Made by a program: the position numbers and the translations under genes. The notes beneath the pieces were generated by a model, which was not told the DNA's origin, searched no databases, and saw only the letters and a list, made by a program, of their open reading frames with translations. From assembly GCA_902729315.2 (NCBI GenBank), contig LR746272.1, forward strand, positions 1,929,035 to 1,993,034: a DNA stretch of 64,000 nt, read 5' to 3'. Positions 48,307 to 60,689 of this stretch are shown piece after piece. Every line of letters begins with the position of its first letter. The first letter of the stretch is position 1. Source of the DNA: Spirodela intermedia. Lineage: Eukaryota > Streptophyta > Magnoliopsida > Alismatales > Araceae.

Positions 48307-49241
48307 GGCGCTGACCATCGGGAGAACCGGTCTGAGAGTTAATTGTTCTCTCTAATTGAGTCAAATGTTAACCAGTAATCTCAACAGGTACAGAAGAGGA
48401 CTTACGAAGCAAAAGTTCATCAACAGGCACAGTCTGTGGGTACCTATAGAGCGAAGCGCAAAACCGAGGGGTATATTCAAAATCATGTGATCCTTTTTCG
48501 GGGGGGGGGGGGGGCGGCAAAATCAGAGAAGACAAGAAAAATCTGTCCCCGTCTATATCAGTCCATCTCAACGTACGTCCAAGTGAGTGAAATCGGGTTA
48601 GAGCGTCATCTTCGTGTCCCACCAAATTTTGCTCACTTCCAAGAAAAATTAGTTTGATAATGAGAATCTGATAAACACAGTTCGCTTACTTTCCATCACT
48701 AATCAAACTCAAAAAGGCCGCGCGAAAATCTATCGGCGTTACTTACTTTCTTCCTTAGACGGCTCTTCCTTGCAGCCTCACGATTCTGAGCAAGCCGACG
48801 GACTGTCTGAGCCAGAATGAGATCAAAGAGCAGGTCAGCCATACACCAACAAGAGCTTGATATGTTTCAGAGATAGAGCCGCCGGAAGAACCTTCTGGTC
48901 TTCAGATTTCCCCAAGGGTCTTCCGGAGGAGTCCAGAGAGACGGTCGCCCCATCTTGGTCGCCACCGGACTGGCACATGCAGAAGATACCATTAATAGAA
49001 GTTCCAAGAACCAAAACCATGTCGAGCGGATCAGATGATTTGCGGCGACGTGAGGGGTAGAAGATTTTACCGTCTTGTTTCGATCTTCTGCGTCCACTTC
49101 CACAGAGGTCTCCGTAGGACTGGACATTGCCATGCCGGAGTCATCCCAGCTGTCGAACTGCCCCTTCTGCACGCAGAACCGGCCTGGCTCCCCCCCAGCG
49201 GTCTCCGTCGTCGATGTGGTCACGTCAACCGACGCCAATCC
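46236..49241 (-). CDS. TGA-type bZIP transcription factor (clade with DOG1 domain), 5' exon(s) unresolved
   Basis: TGA factors bind TGACG elements and work with NPR1 in salicylate and detoxification responses, or with ROXY glutaredoxins in flowers. Eight minus-strand exons join in frame: 49241-49071, 48969-48892, 48806-48747, 47389-47312, 47217-47160, 47073-46802, 46724-46476 and 46382-46236 (TAA), 370 codons. The basic region is TVRRLAQNREAARKSRLRKK, followed by the leucine zipper (AYVQQLESSRLKLLQLEQEL). The DOG1/TGA domain begins DMEYSRWLYEHQRQ, contains FMWLGGFRSSELLK and YMGQMALAMGKLGTLENFLR, and ends near QAARALLAINDYFSRLRALS. Upstream of the bZIP is a Ser/Thr/Asp-rich N-terminal region (SVDVTTSTTETAGG). 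The start codon is further upstream, between 49.3 and 50 kb, but I could not fix the exon. Intron 3 carries an 80-bp GA array. Confidence 0.9.
48221..48303. repeat. (GA)n microsatellite in a TGA intron
   Basis: About 83 bp of GA repeats. The same array, shorter (60287-60331), marks the left edge of the duplicated copy, so it lies at one border of the segmental duplication. Confidence 0.95.
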
Positions 49242-50000
49242 CTGCCAAACATATGAAGATGTTTGAGTCAATGCTACCTCACAGGATTGCCGAGAGAAAA
49301 GGAAACGAGAAGAAGAGAGAGTACGTGGTGAGCTAAGCCACCGAACTGGAGGGCAGAGGAGGTGACGACGGTGAGGCTGCTGGATGACTTTGGGCTTAAA
49401 ATTGGACCTGAGAAGTTTGAAGGTTGAACACGGCTCATTGAGATTTCGTTTTGTATTATCGGAGGGAGGATGTGGTGAGGGGACTACTCCGGGTGAGATC
49501 GAGGACTGCGTCGACGATATGGTAACCCACCATCGCCGCCTGCTGCTGCTGAGCGTGGTGATGGTGGTGGCTGCCCATGCTGTGAATTCGAGCATTGTTG
49601 CTACTGTTGTCGTCCCCTCTTCTAGTTCATGAACAAGCCAGAACAGATAAGGAGGTAATAAGTACACAAGACATCAACAATGTGGCAAGATTCAAGACCA
49701 AGAAGTGAGAGAGAGAAAGATGGGGAAGAGGGAGGGAGGGAGAGAGTTGGAGAGCGCGCAAGAGTACCCGAGGAATGGAGAGTACATGATGTCGTCGCTG
49801 GGAGTGGAAAATTTGGTGGAAACAAGTCTAAACGAAGTTGTAGGCATGCAAATGGGGTAACGGGGGAAGGTTCAACTTCGGGTTTCATTGTTTCCTTAAA
49901 GCCTCTCTGAGCTTCTCTCTCTAAAGCGCTCCTTCTCTCTCCTGGTCTCGAACTTTCTGTCCATCGCTCAGAAGCGTCGTATCACTTCATATCGGTAGAG
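49242..50000 (-). promoter_or_regulatory. TGA gene 5' exon/leader region
   Basis: Conserved with 61.14-62.3 kb. Minus-strand reading shows a His/Gln-rich frame (MGSHHHHHAQQQQAAMVGYH) near 49580-49520, a Ser-rich frame (LSPKSSSSLTVVTSSALQFG) near 49405-49335 that fits TGA N-termini, and a leader ATG (MKPEVEPSPVTPF) at 49888. These lie in different frames, so introns or disruptions must separate them. I cannot choose the correct start. Confidence 0.4.
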
Positions 50001-52330
50001 AGACGGAGCAAGTATTACTATAAGAGACGAGGGAAGATGACGATCTTCAGGATCTCTATAATAATGTGGAGCCGACGAAAGCCATCGCGTCTCCACCTAT
50101 GCTGAGTTGCGTGGAGGAACGGATCCTGTCACCATCGCGTCTCCTCTCTCTCTCGTCTTCGAGTTCCTCTAGGTGCCCATTTATCTATTTGCCCATTAAA
50201 TCCTCTCTCCCCCTCGCTGTTCATCTACTCACATCTCTAGGAAAAACCCTATGATCTTGTCGAGGTCATCTGATAGGATTTCAGTACTGCTGCTGACGAT
50301 ATACAAGCTGATGCCGGTCCAGGTCTCTCCCTGTCGTCTCGCGACTGTTCTCCCTTACCTCAGACTCCCCTTCCACTGGCTCTCTTTAAATGGACTAACT
50401 CGCCACAGTACTCCTTCCCCGCCTCTCTCTCACTCTAATCTCTCTCCGCATCAGTTCACCATCAATAGAGCTCTGCCACCGTTCGAAGACGAAGAGCAGA
50501 GTTTCAGCTTCCCAACACCCTTACAAGCTATTCATCTCCCTGTCTCCATCTCTTCTCATATTTTCTTTATTCTCGACGGCTCCCCTGCTTCCCCAGGTCT
50601 TGGATTCTGGGAAAGGCTTAAAGCCTGCCGCAACGCCAGATACGGACGCGATGCGACGAGAGGAGTGCAAGGGTTATTTAAGACGCCGAGAACCCGTCTC
50701 CCTCTTCCGGATTATGTAGGGCACTTGAAGTCGACTCCATCTATGGGATGTGACCAGAAACCCGGCAGAGAGAGCTCCTTTTCCTCGCCAGGAAGCAAGA
50801 CTCGAGGAACTCCACTTTCTTGCAGAGATGCTCATCTGGAGCTGCGGAGAAAGCGGGGCGACAGGATATCCCATCAAGTGACGCGGTCCTCGCGGAGCTC
50901 AACTATTCACGTTGGAGCGGAACCGTAGCAAAGGGCTCTTCCTGCTGTGGCGACGTCTTCGAGTAGGGTCGCGCATCCCCATGACATGGGAGGTTCCCCT
51001 TGCCCAAAGCCTGTGAGAGGAGCATTTACGTCATCTGGGATAGCTTCTGGGGACTCGCAGATTTGAAGGTACGTAGCGATTCTTAGGTGTTTACCCAAAC
51101 TCCTGGGGAACGACGGCGGCAGTCCGTTCTCCTCTTCTGCCCCGATATGGCGGCGAGGAGTCATAGGCAGAGTCCCCCAGCCGCTTCTCCCATTTTTCTC
51201 GTGGATTTCGCTCGGCTGGCATCTTATATAGTTTTCCTTAACAAATAGGTGTTCCTTACTCTTTGGAGCTCTGTAAGTACATAAGCTTTCTATTTATATG
51301 ATAACACGATTTTTTTTCAACTTAAGGAACTTCATATCCTTGATATTTTCTTAATTTGAAAGTGATTACATTCGGCCAGAAAAGGAGAAAACGGGCGCCG
51401 TCCAGGGGACACTACTGGTTTTACTTTTATTGAAACCCTATTCCTTCCTGCGCTACACCTCTGAAGCTGATTGGATATCGGGTTAAGATTTATCCTAATT
51501 TTAGTTTCATAACACACTCTTTGTCTTAGTTTAACTTGGACTAATTTAATTTCAGGTTGATCATTGCAAGGATAAGTCAAGTAGGCTAGATTACATTATC
51601 TGATCCAGATAATTAGGTTTCCTTGGATAAACTTGGGAATTTTGACATGTTCTAATGTTAATGAGTTATCGAACTACTACCTAGAGGATACAAAATTGTG
51701 TCTACTATGCTCACTTAGTAAAACTTAATCTCATGACGTAAACGTAAGAAGGTTACTGCATTTTTGAGATCTCTCGTTTCTTATGGGTAACATTTTGATA
51801 ACCAACGATTTAAGATGCTACAAGGGGTGAAATATAATTGATTTTTGGGACATAGACGAGGATAGAAATCTACTTCAGATTCTCCTGAAGTAAAGAGTAT
51901 GTGAATGAAGCATTGAGTGATGGATATGATAGTCAAACTCTCCCTCTGTGGCATGTACTTAAAAGAATAGCCGGGAAGAGTGTTTGAATCCCGCAATTTT
52001 TCATGTTAAAACTCGACACGCAGTTATGTCCTATTTAGAACTGCGGTGTCGTACCCTTTCTGATCCCTTCACAAATGAGCGACATCCAGTAATCTCAACT
52101 AAAAATCACAAATATTACCCAAGATTGAATGCTCCATGATTCACAGGTTCGTCGAAAACATTAGCCATGATTTCACAGGCCTTAATATTACCATAAGTTA
52201 GTTAACGTTCCAGGTTTTGTCGAAAGCAGCAGCTTCTCGATGGAAGAAACCAAGAATGGGCAATGGTAATGGTGATAGGTTCCCTTTTGCAACCGCTATT
52301 TATGGCTGAGAAGCCTTAACCTTATTAGTG
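50001..52330. other. Duplicated TGA upstream DNA and unassigned flank
   Basis: 50.0-51.66 kb is the outer part of duplication copy A. It contains a plus-strand open frame of 225 codons (50251-50928) rich in Ser/Pro/Leu with no recognisable domain. From 51.66 to 52.33 kb I see no gene or repeat match inside the window. Confidence 0.5.
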
Positions 52331-53528
52331 GACTTAATTAAGCGAACTTGAGGGGCCCATTATTCGCGAATTCATGGTCTGATTCTCCGGTGTCCCACTA
52401 TTTCTTGCCTCAACGGATTCCCCACTGACTGGATGCCGTCCCAACCTGAAACGGGAGGGGATCGCTTTGAACCCTTTTCGTGTAATTCAGGTCATGATCT
52501 TATTGGTTGAAAACAACATGAAACAACGCTTGGATTCAAATCGAGTCCGCCGCACAGTGCACAAAACGGAAGTGATAAATCTGAATGCTAGTCAGTATGC
52601 AGTTGCCTAAACTGGAGTCACATGGTCGAAGAAATTTCAACTTTTAGTGTACAGAGGTCGCTATCCCGAAGGATATCGGCGATCTGCATGAAGTCCGGAA
52701 GATCATTACGACGGATTTGGAAACTTTCTGCGCTTGTTAGCGCTCGCATCAACGGTGTCGTACAGCAGTGAAGAAGATCCCGGAGGAAAGGAAGAATTTG
52801 GTTGTCCGAAAATTGCGTTGATGGTCAACGGCGTCGTTGGCAGGTGAATTTGTCTTAGGATGGGTAGGGATAACCTCGATAGCACCGTACTGAGGAGCCG
52901 GTGCAATGGGTTTCCACGCGGGAACTCCTCCAGATCTGGGGATCTCTTGCTGTTTGTTCGTTCTGGCATGCGTATGTTGGCTATATATAGAGAACGAAAT
53001 ATTCACCTGAAACACAGCCAGTCTCGCGTGACAATAGCATTAAAGGATTCGTTATGGCATTCTGATGAAGACGTCCGAGGTTAGACATAGACAGTTGACC
53101 TGAGATTATAATGATGTATACTTCGTTGCTGACGTACGGCTTATTAAAGTTTCCTTCTCTTCTCTTTCGTTGACGAGAATTTGATGATGCCACATAAGCG
53201 AGTAGGTTGGGACGTAGACCGGTAGACTTTCCCCGATTCCTATGGTGAACCATAGATGGATCATAGTTCGACATAGGCGCGCGGAACAGGGCAGAGAGTC
53301 GGAGAGTAAAACGCGGTTCCGGCGGCCCTCAATCTTAGATGAGGAATGAATACCTTTCCTTGCCCTGGGTTTTGCCAACTTTGTGGGTATGATGATGACA
53401 GACTATAAACTGAAGGGCTGTAAGTGAATTATGACCTCCAATGGAGCCTATAAAGTAGGCATTAGAATTAACTTTACTGGTAATCTGAAATAACCTTTAG
53501 TAAGGTATTAATGGAAATTTAGATCAAT

Positions 53529-53900
53529 TGTTGAATCATGAATAATTAAAAGTAAGATAGTGATCACATACTTGGGTATATTCTGACTCAAATATTTGTG
53601 TGGCCCTTTGAATTAGCACAAGTGACTCATCCACACTATGAATTCCTCTCTTGAAATGTTAATATGTTCCAAAAATGATTCTAGATTGGTGTGATCCAAA
53701 GACAACGACTCCTTAAATAGCCAAGAGTTAGTTATCCACTCTAGTTTTTCATCACATAATGATATAATTGCATTTAACTTAGATGATAATACTTAAACTC
53801 TAAATACTTAATTTGCAACATATTATTTTGATAATAATAATTAATTATAATCACATACATAATTTATATATAAATGCCCATATTAAAATTAAATATGACA
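53529..53900 (-). mobile_element. Ty1/copia LTR (3' LTR of a minus-strand element)
   Basis: Begins TGTTGAATCATG and ends ATATGACA (TG...CA), followed by ATCTCTCACTTGAG, which read on the minus strand is a purine-rich polypurine-tract-like sequence next to the RNase H remnant. It is related to the solo LTR at 61242-61686 by its ends and by its middle (AAATAGCCAAGAG against the TATA region there). Confidence 0.7.
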
Positions 53901-54414
53901 ATCTCTCACTTGAGTAAAATATATAATATCCTTATAATTGTATATTATGACATTATGAGTTTACTATTATTACCAAAGCCATTACTAACAATTTAGTTAA
54001 TCAATTGTACTAATTTGACATAGTGTTTTTTTCAATATTTATATGTAATTAAACTTTGTAATAATCACATATTGATATAATTAAAGACATTACCAAGTAT
54101 TAATGTATATTAATGGACTTCAAATATATACATTTCTAATTGATCTAGTTTTACTATGTATGAAGATTAACAAAATAAATTTAGTAGTTAAACAAATATA
54201 AACTTTATTCATATAAGAAATTATCATAGTATGTGTCTATAACTATAAAAGTATGAAAATTATAAACTTTCACTTAAATTACAAATCCTCATGAGGAATT
54301 ACACCTATATCAATGTTGTACTTGTGAAAGACTTTGGGTGAGTAGTTTATTAGTAAGTGAGTCCTACTATGGGTCCCACTTAGGAAATTACTACAATGGA
54401 GTTGTCCAATATGA

Positions 54415-54555
54415 TAAATACGTCTAACGAGTTTCAATCCCTAACAACAAATAACTTGAGGTCTATGTGTTTAGACTTTGTTAAGCTCTAATTATTCTTG
54501 AAATAAATGACATATTTATTATCACAAAATATCTTTAGCAATATTCTAATTTTAT
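54415..54555 (-). pseudogene. Decayed copia RNase H domain, copy 1
   Basis: Minus-strand translation gives ILLKIFCDNKYVIYFKNN, a stop, then SLTKSKHIDLKLFVVRD and another stop. CDN and SKHIDxK are signature positions of Ty1/copia RNase H. In-frame stops and the missing upstream pol domains mark it as a dead fragment. Confidence 0.75.
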
Positions 54556-54570
54556 TCAAAATCTGTGATG

Positions 54571-54687
54571 TAAACTGCTCACCCAAAGCCTTTCAAGTTG
54601 AGAATATCTTCGTTTTATTTTTTATTATTATTATCATAATTAACTCATCAAAATTTCAATAAAATTTAGGACAAAATGTAATTAATG

Positions 54688-54724
<37 letters not shown>

Positions 54725-56164
54725 TTTCATGATAAATTTCAATATGTAATTCTGAACTTGACAACAAAATCACATAAATAAGTTTAAATTTACAAGTTCT
54801 AAATTAAGGTAATTTTAAATATTTCTAAAAAATAAATAATAAATTATAAAATAGTAAACGTATTATCATGTAATTAATGAGAGTTATCACATCCTTTGAC
54901 TTACGTCATTTCTAGACTCTTAGCAATGAAAGTAAAAATCTAATTACTTTAGTGAATGTAAACTCACATTTTTATGTTTATGCTTTGATTTAAATGCTGC
55001 ATCAAAATTTTTATTTTATTTTCCCAAGAAACAATCAATATTCTAACATGTGATCATAAATGTAATAATTTGTATCTAATGATAAACAAGATCCAATCAT
55101 TTCACACATCATTTTATAATTCCTAAGTTTAAGTCATCCTCTTCTTATTTTTAGAATTTTAGAATTCCTTGTTACAAAATCTAGATCAAATTACTATAGA
55201 ATCTATATATCTTAAGTTGTTAAGATAAGACTCAAAAAGAAAATTAATCATTCATGTTCAAACTATCCCTAAGGATACTTCTCTTCTTTTGTACATTCCC
55301 ACATCTATCAATTTGTAAATACTAAATATCAATTATCTTGGGTCTCATTTGATAACAACAATCATGAATGCCAATATTTAGATATATAAATATACTAAAT
55401 ATTTTATTTAAATAATAAAAGATATGTAGCTTTCTTCTTTTCTTTTTATTTTTGTCCTAGTGTCACATGTGGAAGTTCCATGGGATAATTGAGACAACCT
55501 TTTTTCTCTTTTTTGGGCCTTATACTCTATTTGAAAATATAAATAGTTGAAATTTATAAAGTTTCATTTTTTCCTCCTATTAACATGCCTAGCTTCTGCT
55601 CAAAGTGACTACTTCCATAATTTCCTTCATCTAAGTGCTTAGTGCACAAATTTTCAAGTTGTGAAAAATGACAACTTCAGTTTCGTGATCATTTTGTGTA
55701 TTTCATGAGAAATTGAACACTTCAGATGAAAACTTCTAATCTATCTTAACCCAATTCCCTTCAACCTACTTCCTCTATAATATTTAACTATTTCTTGTAA
55801 TATAAAATTTACAAAAACAAAAACAATTAGATTTAGGCTTCCTTCAATTCAAGTTCCATCTATAATATGTGAAATCAGTTTCACCTATTCATGATAGAAC
55901 TTCTGAATTTTTTAAATTTCTATACTTTTAGAATTATCTCATTTTCCACTCTTCACACTTCTAAGAAAAATCAGCATTGTACTCAATGATGTAAAGAAGT
56001 ATAACCCTTATATGTTATTCTTAACATTTAAATTCATAAGAGTTTTAATAAAATTACAGAAATCATGTATATTAAATGAAGACAAAATCAGAAAATATAA
56101 ATTTAAATAGGTAAGGTTAGAGAGATAACACTTACACTTCTTAATTCAATCATCAATTTATTTT
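54571..56164. other. AT-rich repeat-derived DNA
   Basis: Very AT-rich, with a TAA trinucleotide run at about 54690-54722. It may continue the decayed copia interior, but I found no further legible protein motif. No gene seen. Confidence 0.5.
54690..54722. repeat. (TAA)n microsatellite
   Basis: Pure trinucleotide run in AT-rich DNA. Confidence 0.9.
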
Positions 56165-57485
56165 TCTGCAAACTTCATTAAGCATTTGAAGTGACCTTTT
56201 ATTTGCATATTCATAGTCTAATTCTCTAATAGCCCACTCTTTATTACCTCAATAGATTTCTCATGAACTAGATGACCGTCCCAACCTAAAATGGGTAGGG
56301 ATAGCTTTGAATACTTTTTGAGTAATTCAAGTCATTTTCTTATTGGTTGGAAATAGCATTAAGTATAGTTAGATTTAAATTGAAGTTGCTGCAAAGTGCT
56401 AAAAAGAAAGTGATAAATCTGAATGCAAGTTGGTATGTAGTAGGCTAAATTAGAGTCACATGGTGGAAGAAATCTGACTTTTTGTGTACAAAGGTCACAC
56501 TCCTAAAGGATATTGGTAATCTGCATGAAAGTTGGAAGATCATCATGATGGCTTGGGAAATTTTCTACGCATGTTAGTGCCCACATTTATGGTGTTGTTT
56601 AGGAGTGAAGAAGATATTGAAAGAATTAGGTGATTAGAATATTGCTTTGATGGTCAACGACATCGTTGGCAACTAAATTTAATGAGTGCAATGAGTTCCC
56701 ATGTAGGAGTTATGTCTCCTCTATCTCTAGGATTCTCTTGTTGTTAGTCCACTCTACCTTATATTGGATGGCTACATATAGAGAATGAAAGATTCACTTG
56801 AAACACTATTAGTCTCTTGTGACAACAACTTTAAAGGACTTGATATCACTTTTTGATGAAGATATACGAGGTTTTTTATAGATAGTTAACCTAAGATTAT
56901 ATTGATGCATACTTATTTACATAGGTACAGCTTAGTAAAGTATGTTTTATCATCTTTTCAATTGATGAAGATTTGGTGATGTTCACATAAGTGAGTAGGT
57001 TAGGACGAAGATGGTAGAATTTCCTTGATGTCATTCATGAGTAGTAGACTTGATTGATCATAATTTGACATAGGTGTATAGAGCATGACAAAGAGATGGA
57101 GCGATAAACTCAAGATTGGCAAGCCTCATGCTTAGATGGGAATGAAAACCTTTTTGTCCTTGGTTCAGCCAACTTAGATGGGTATAATGATGTTGGCTTG
57201 TAAATTGAAGGATGGCAAATCAATCATCATTTATTATTTCATAAGCTAAATTGATGATGTCTTATAAAACTTAATAATTTTATTTGCATCTTATGAATAA
57301 TGTGAATGTGATAATTTTTTTACATAATTTTAAATACATCATTGTGTTATGAATTTGAAAAATTATGACACAATAGAGCCAACCAACATGCAGTAGAAAT
57401 AATTATTTCTAGTAAAATGAAATATTATGTACAGTTATTTACATAAATCTCTTTAATAAGGTATTGATGAAAATTATAAATTTAG

Positions 57486-57874
57486 TGTTGAATCATGAAG
57501 CATAATTAGGGAAAGATGGCGATTAAGAGATGTATTTGAGTCCTTTTAGACTCAGATGTGGGTGTGGTGTTTTAAATTAACATAAGTGACTCATCCACAC
57601 TATGGCTTACTCTCTTAAATTGATGAGATATTCCAAAAGTTACTCTAGATTTTTGTGATCCAAATACCATGAATTCTTAATTAGCCAAGAGGTGGTTATG
57701 ACTAGTACGTTTTATTTCTCAATTTTACTTATAATAAAAATAAATTTAAGACTTGACCTCTACATATAATACTATTTAACTCATAATGAATCTATTTAAC
57801 AATAAATAAATTTAAATATAATATTATAATACATAATTTATATCTGAATGTCTACATTGAAATTAATTTTAATA
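57486..57874 (-). mobile_element. Ty1/copia LTR, second copy, degraded
   Basis: Begins TGTTGAATCATGAAG like the 53529 copy and can be followed to AATTAATTTTAATA, where the terminal CA has been lost. It precedes the second RNase H remnant. Confidence 0.6.
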
Positions 57875-58389
57875 AATTTTTAGTTGTAATATATAGAATC
57901 TTATTATAAATATATATTATGACCTTATCAATTCATTAAATTTATTAAAACTATTAGTGTCACCTCCAATAATTTAGTCTATCAATTGTATTATTATATG
58001 ATAAAAATAGTTTTCATTATATTTTTATAAAATTACAATTATTAATAATTACATTTATTGATCTAATGAATGACATAGATCACGTATAAATATGTAGTAT
58101 TGAGATTCAAATAAGTACATTTCAAGTTGATTCAATTTTATTTGTGTATAGAGATCAATAAAATAAATTTAGGTTGTCAATCAAACATAATCTTTATTCA
58201 TACTTAAACTAATCATAGGATATGTCTAAAAATTGTAAGCATCTCGAAATCTAACCTTTTACTAAAATCAAAAAACTTCATAAAGAATTACACCTATATG
58301 AATAATGTGCTTGTGAAATACCTTGAGTGATAGTCTCCTAATAAATGAGTTAATGATCGTAGAGTTTGTCCCAATATGCTATATATACA

Positions 58390-58460
58390 TCTAAACAATT
58401 TGAACTCTTTTCTTAATGACTGAGAACTTGATATTTATGTGCTTAGACTTCAAATAGGCC
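58390..58460 (-). pseudogene. Decayed copia RNase H domain, copy 2
   Basis: Minus-strand translation around 58395-58455 gives KSKHINIKFSVIKKRVQ, the counterpart of the SKHIDLK motif in the first copy. Flanking frames are broken. Only this short motif is legible. Confidence 0.6.
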
Positions 58461-58530
58461 AACCTTGGTTATCAAATAGGTTACAATTTTTAGTAATTAT
58501 TTAAAAAATATTTTTGATAAATTAGGTTAA

Positions 58531-60285
58531 TTATAATTCTTACAATATATTTAAGTATTCTATTTCATCACTCAGCCACACCATACATGTTAAGAGATAA
58601 TTATTTAGTATATTGTAAGACGATACCACCACACTCTTTTAAGACTTGAAGAAAGATCCTTAATATTATTTACTTAATCTGTAATATCTACCATAATATT
58701 CACTACTACAATATGATTTAATAGCTTTAATATTTTTATTTAAAAAGTATTAACGTTTTTTTTATATTTTTTAAACATAGTTGGTGATTAAGACTTCTTA
58801 CGAATGAGATATAAATAGTTATGAGAATAATAATTTATGAATGTAATAAAATATTTTTGACTATTCAGAAAGTCTTAGAGAATGTCTCATAGATATTTAG
58901 ACAAATTAATTCAAATATGTCCGAAGTGCAATTGAGACATGTTCTCTGTCTGTTTGTTTGTTATTTCTTGATATAATTGATACATATGTTAACATTATTA
59001 TAGTCAAGTAGGTCAAATATTTCATTGAAGTCAAATATCTTAACTCTCTTTAGAAAAATAGGAAATAATCTCTTTTGTCATAGTGAAGTAAATTTTTTAT
59101 TTTTTACCCCTTGAACTTATGTTAAGAGTTTTAATACATGTGACTATAACATAAAACACATAAAGGTTATCAGTAATAGATAAGCAAAGGGTAACAATGC
59201 AGTTCAAATTTTGAAAGAGATTGAGCTGATTATTTTTAAATAAATAAGAATAAGAAAATTTATTTTTCTAATAAAATTTAACATTTAAATGTATATAACT
59301 TTTTATTAGAATGTGAATCAAATTTAATCTTATTTAAATTTAAATAGTGACCAATCTTTAATAACTGAAATATTCTTGTAGTCACAACTTAATCATCAAT
59401 GATATAAATTGGTACGTTTCAACCAACTTGTTAACCATTAGTTTGCTAAAACTTAAAACAAGATATTACATACATGAAAGTATGAAAATTGTATTTGCCC
59501 CAAATTATCAAAATCTAGTTGAATATTATTAAATAAAAAGGCAAATATTACATATGAAGTTGTTATTGTATTTTGTTATACAAATGAGCCTTGTAGGCTT
59601 CATTTTTGCGTTAGGTAAAGCCAAGCTTTGCTCTTGATAAACATGCATGTTTTAAGAGACTACAAGAAGAATCAAGAGAAGTGGGTGTTGAATTAGTGTT
59701 TTTGGACATCTAATTAATATTATGTTTCTAGTTGCAAGAACTAAGGTTTATAATGCTTTGCTCTTTGAGTACCATGTCCTTAAGTTAGGCCTTTTGAGAT
59801 CCTTAAAGGATAAAAACAGTAGTGCCAATAAGTTTCAGTAATTCAAACTGATATAATTTATAATATATATATATATATATATATATTTTCATCATAAATA
59901 TTCCAGACATTCATGTGACATTTAATGGTCTGATTGTTGGCTTTGAAAGCTTAAATGTTTTGACGATGACAAAGGGTAACATGATAATGTTTGATTGAAA
60001 ATTTTATATTATTTATTAAATGTGAATCACTATAGGTAAAGTAAATAGTTAAAAGATGAAAAAATCACTCAAATATAAAACATAGTGTACTCAACAGAAA
60101 GATAATTGGGAGGAACATGATTCAACAGATAACACATCAAAGTTCAAAGATTTAGATTTTTCATGATTTTCAAAAGGTGAACGAATGTTCATATAGTTTT
60201 AATTTTTGACGAGGACTGCCTAAAATGAAGTATTTGATTGCCGAATATGATGCACGCGTAAGGGTCTGAACGAAATAACTAAATT

Positions 60286-60286
<1 letters not shown>
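58531..60286. other. AT-rich repeat-derived DNA
   Basis: AT-rich with an AT run at about 59863-59885. No gene, RNA or legible transposon protein. It probably contains further decayed copia interior at its left end. Confidence 0.5.

Positions 60287-60331
<45 letters not shown>
60287..60331. repeat. (GA)n microsatellite at the edge of copy A'
   Basis: Counterpart of the 48221-48303 array, about half its length. Confidence 0.95.
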
Positions 60332-60334
<3 letters not shown>

Positions 60335-60689
60335 AGAAAAATGAGGGTGCATTTTAGTATGGTGGTAGCCATCGGGAGAACCGATATGAGAGTAAATCGT
60401 TCTCTAAATGGGTCAAATATCAACCAGCAATCTCAACATACAGGCAGAAACTTACACGGGAAACTTAACGAGGCGAAAGTTTCTCAGCAGGTACAGTATG
60501 TGGGGGCCAATAGGGTGAAGCGAAATAGAGAGGTAAAATCTGGCAGGGCAAGAAAAATCTGTGCATGTCTCTATTAGTCCATTTCAACGCACGTCCCAGT
60601 TGAAATAGGTTGGAGTGTCATCTTCATATATCCCACCAAATTTTGCTCAATTCTAAGAAAAAATAGTTCGAGAATGAGATGATATGTCC

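Larger units (their letters stand above)
48221..51660 (+). repeat. Segmental duplication, copy A (intact TGA 5' half and upstream region)
   Basis: This block aligns in direct orientation with 60287-64000. Shared landmarks: the GA array followed by ACCATCGGGAGAACCG, the exon with AMSSPTETSVEVDAEDR, the leader sequence, ATAATAATGTGGAGCC, TCGCGACTGTTCTCCCTT, CACCGTCCAGGGG-type sequence, and AGCTGATT...GGGTT near the right end. Copy A has about 430 bp (roughly 50360-50795) missing from the other copy, and lacks the insertions found there. Confidence 0.85.
52330..54570 (+). repeat. Repeat unit B, first copy (unknown sequence plus copia fragment)
   Basis: Aligns in direct orientation with about 56165-58530. 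Shared landmarks: CCGTCCCAACCT, AAGTGATAAATCTGAATGC, a TATA-like CTATATATAGAGAACGAAA versus its diverged counterpart, and TGACTCATCCACACTATG. The left 1.1 kb is of unknown origin (an 87-codon minus-strand frame, 52706-52969, has no recognised domain). The right part is a copia 3' end. Confidence 0.75.
56165..58530 (+). repeat. Repeat unit B, second copy, heavily C-to-T decayed
   Basis: Aligns with 52330-54570. Where the first copy has CG, CCG or CTG-type sites, this copy repeatedly has TG, CA or TA; for example TTCGCGAATTCATGGTCTG corresponds to TTTGCATATTCATAGTCTA. Such transition-only decay is what deaminated 5-methylcytosine produces in silenced repeats. About 230 bp of extra sequence (57240-57465) separates the unknown part from the LTR here. 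Confidence 0.75.

Noticed and set aside
50251-50928. 225-codon plus-strand frame upstream of the TGA gene
   Set aside because: Most of it is missing from the duplicate copy, the product is Ser/Pro/Leu-rich without a domain, and the region should be TGA promoter. Left as an observation only.
52706-52969. 87-codon minus-strand ATG frame in repeat unit B
   Set aside because: The second copy of the unit does not preserve the frame and the product matches no family I know; treated as part of the repeat.
53401-60286. A complete autonomous copia element
   Set aside because: Only RNase H motifs and one LTR are legible per copy. No integrase or reverse-transcriptase core, primer-binding site or second matching LTR was found.
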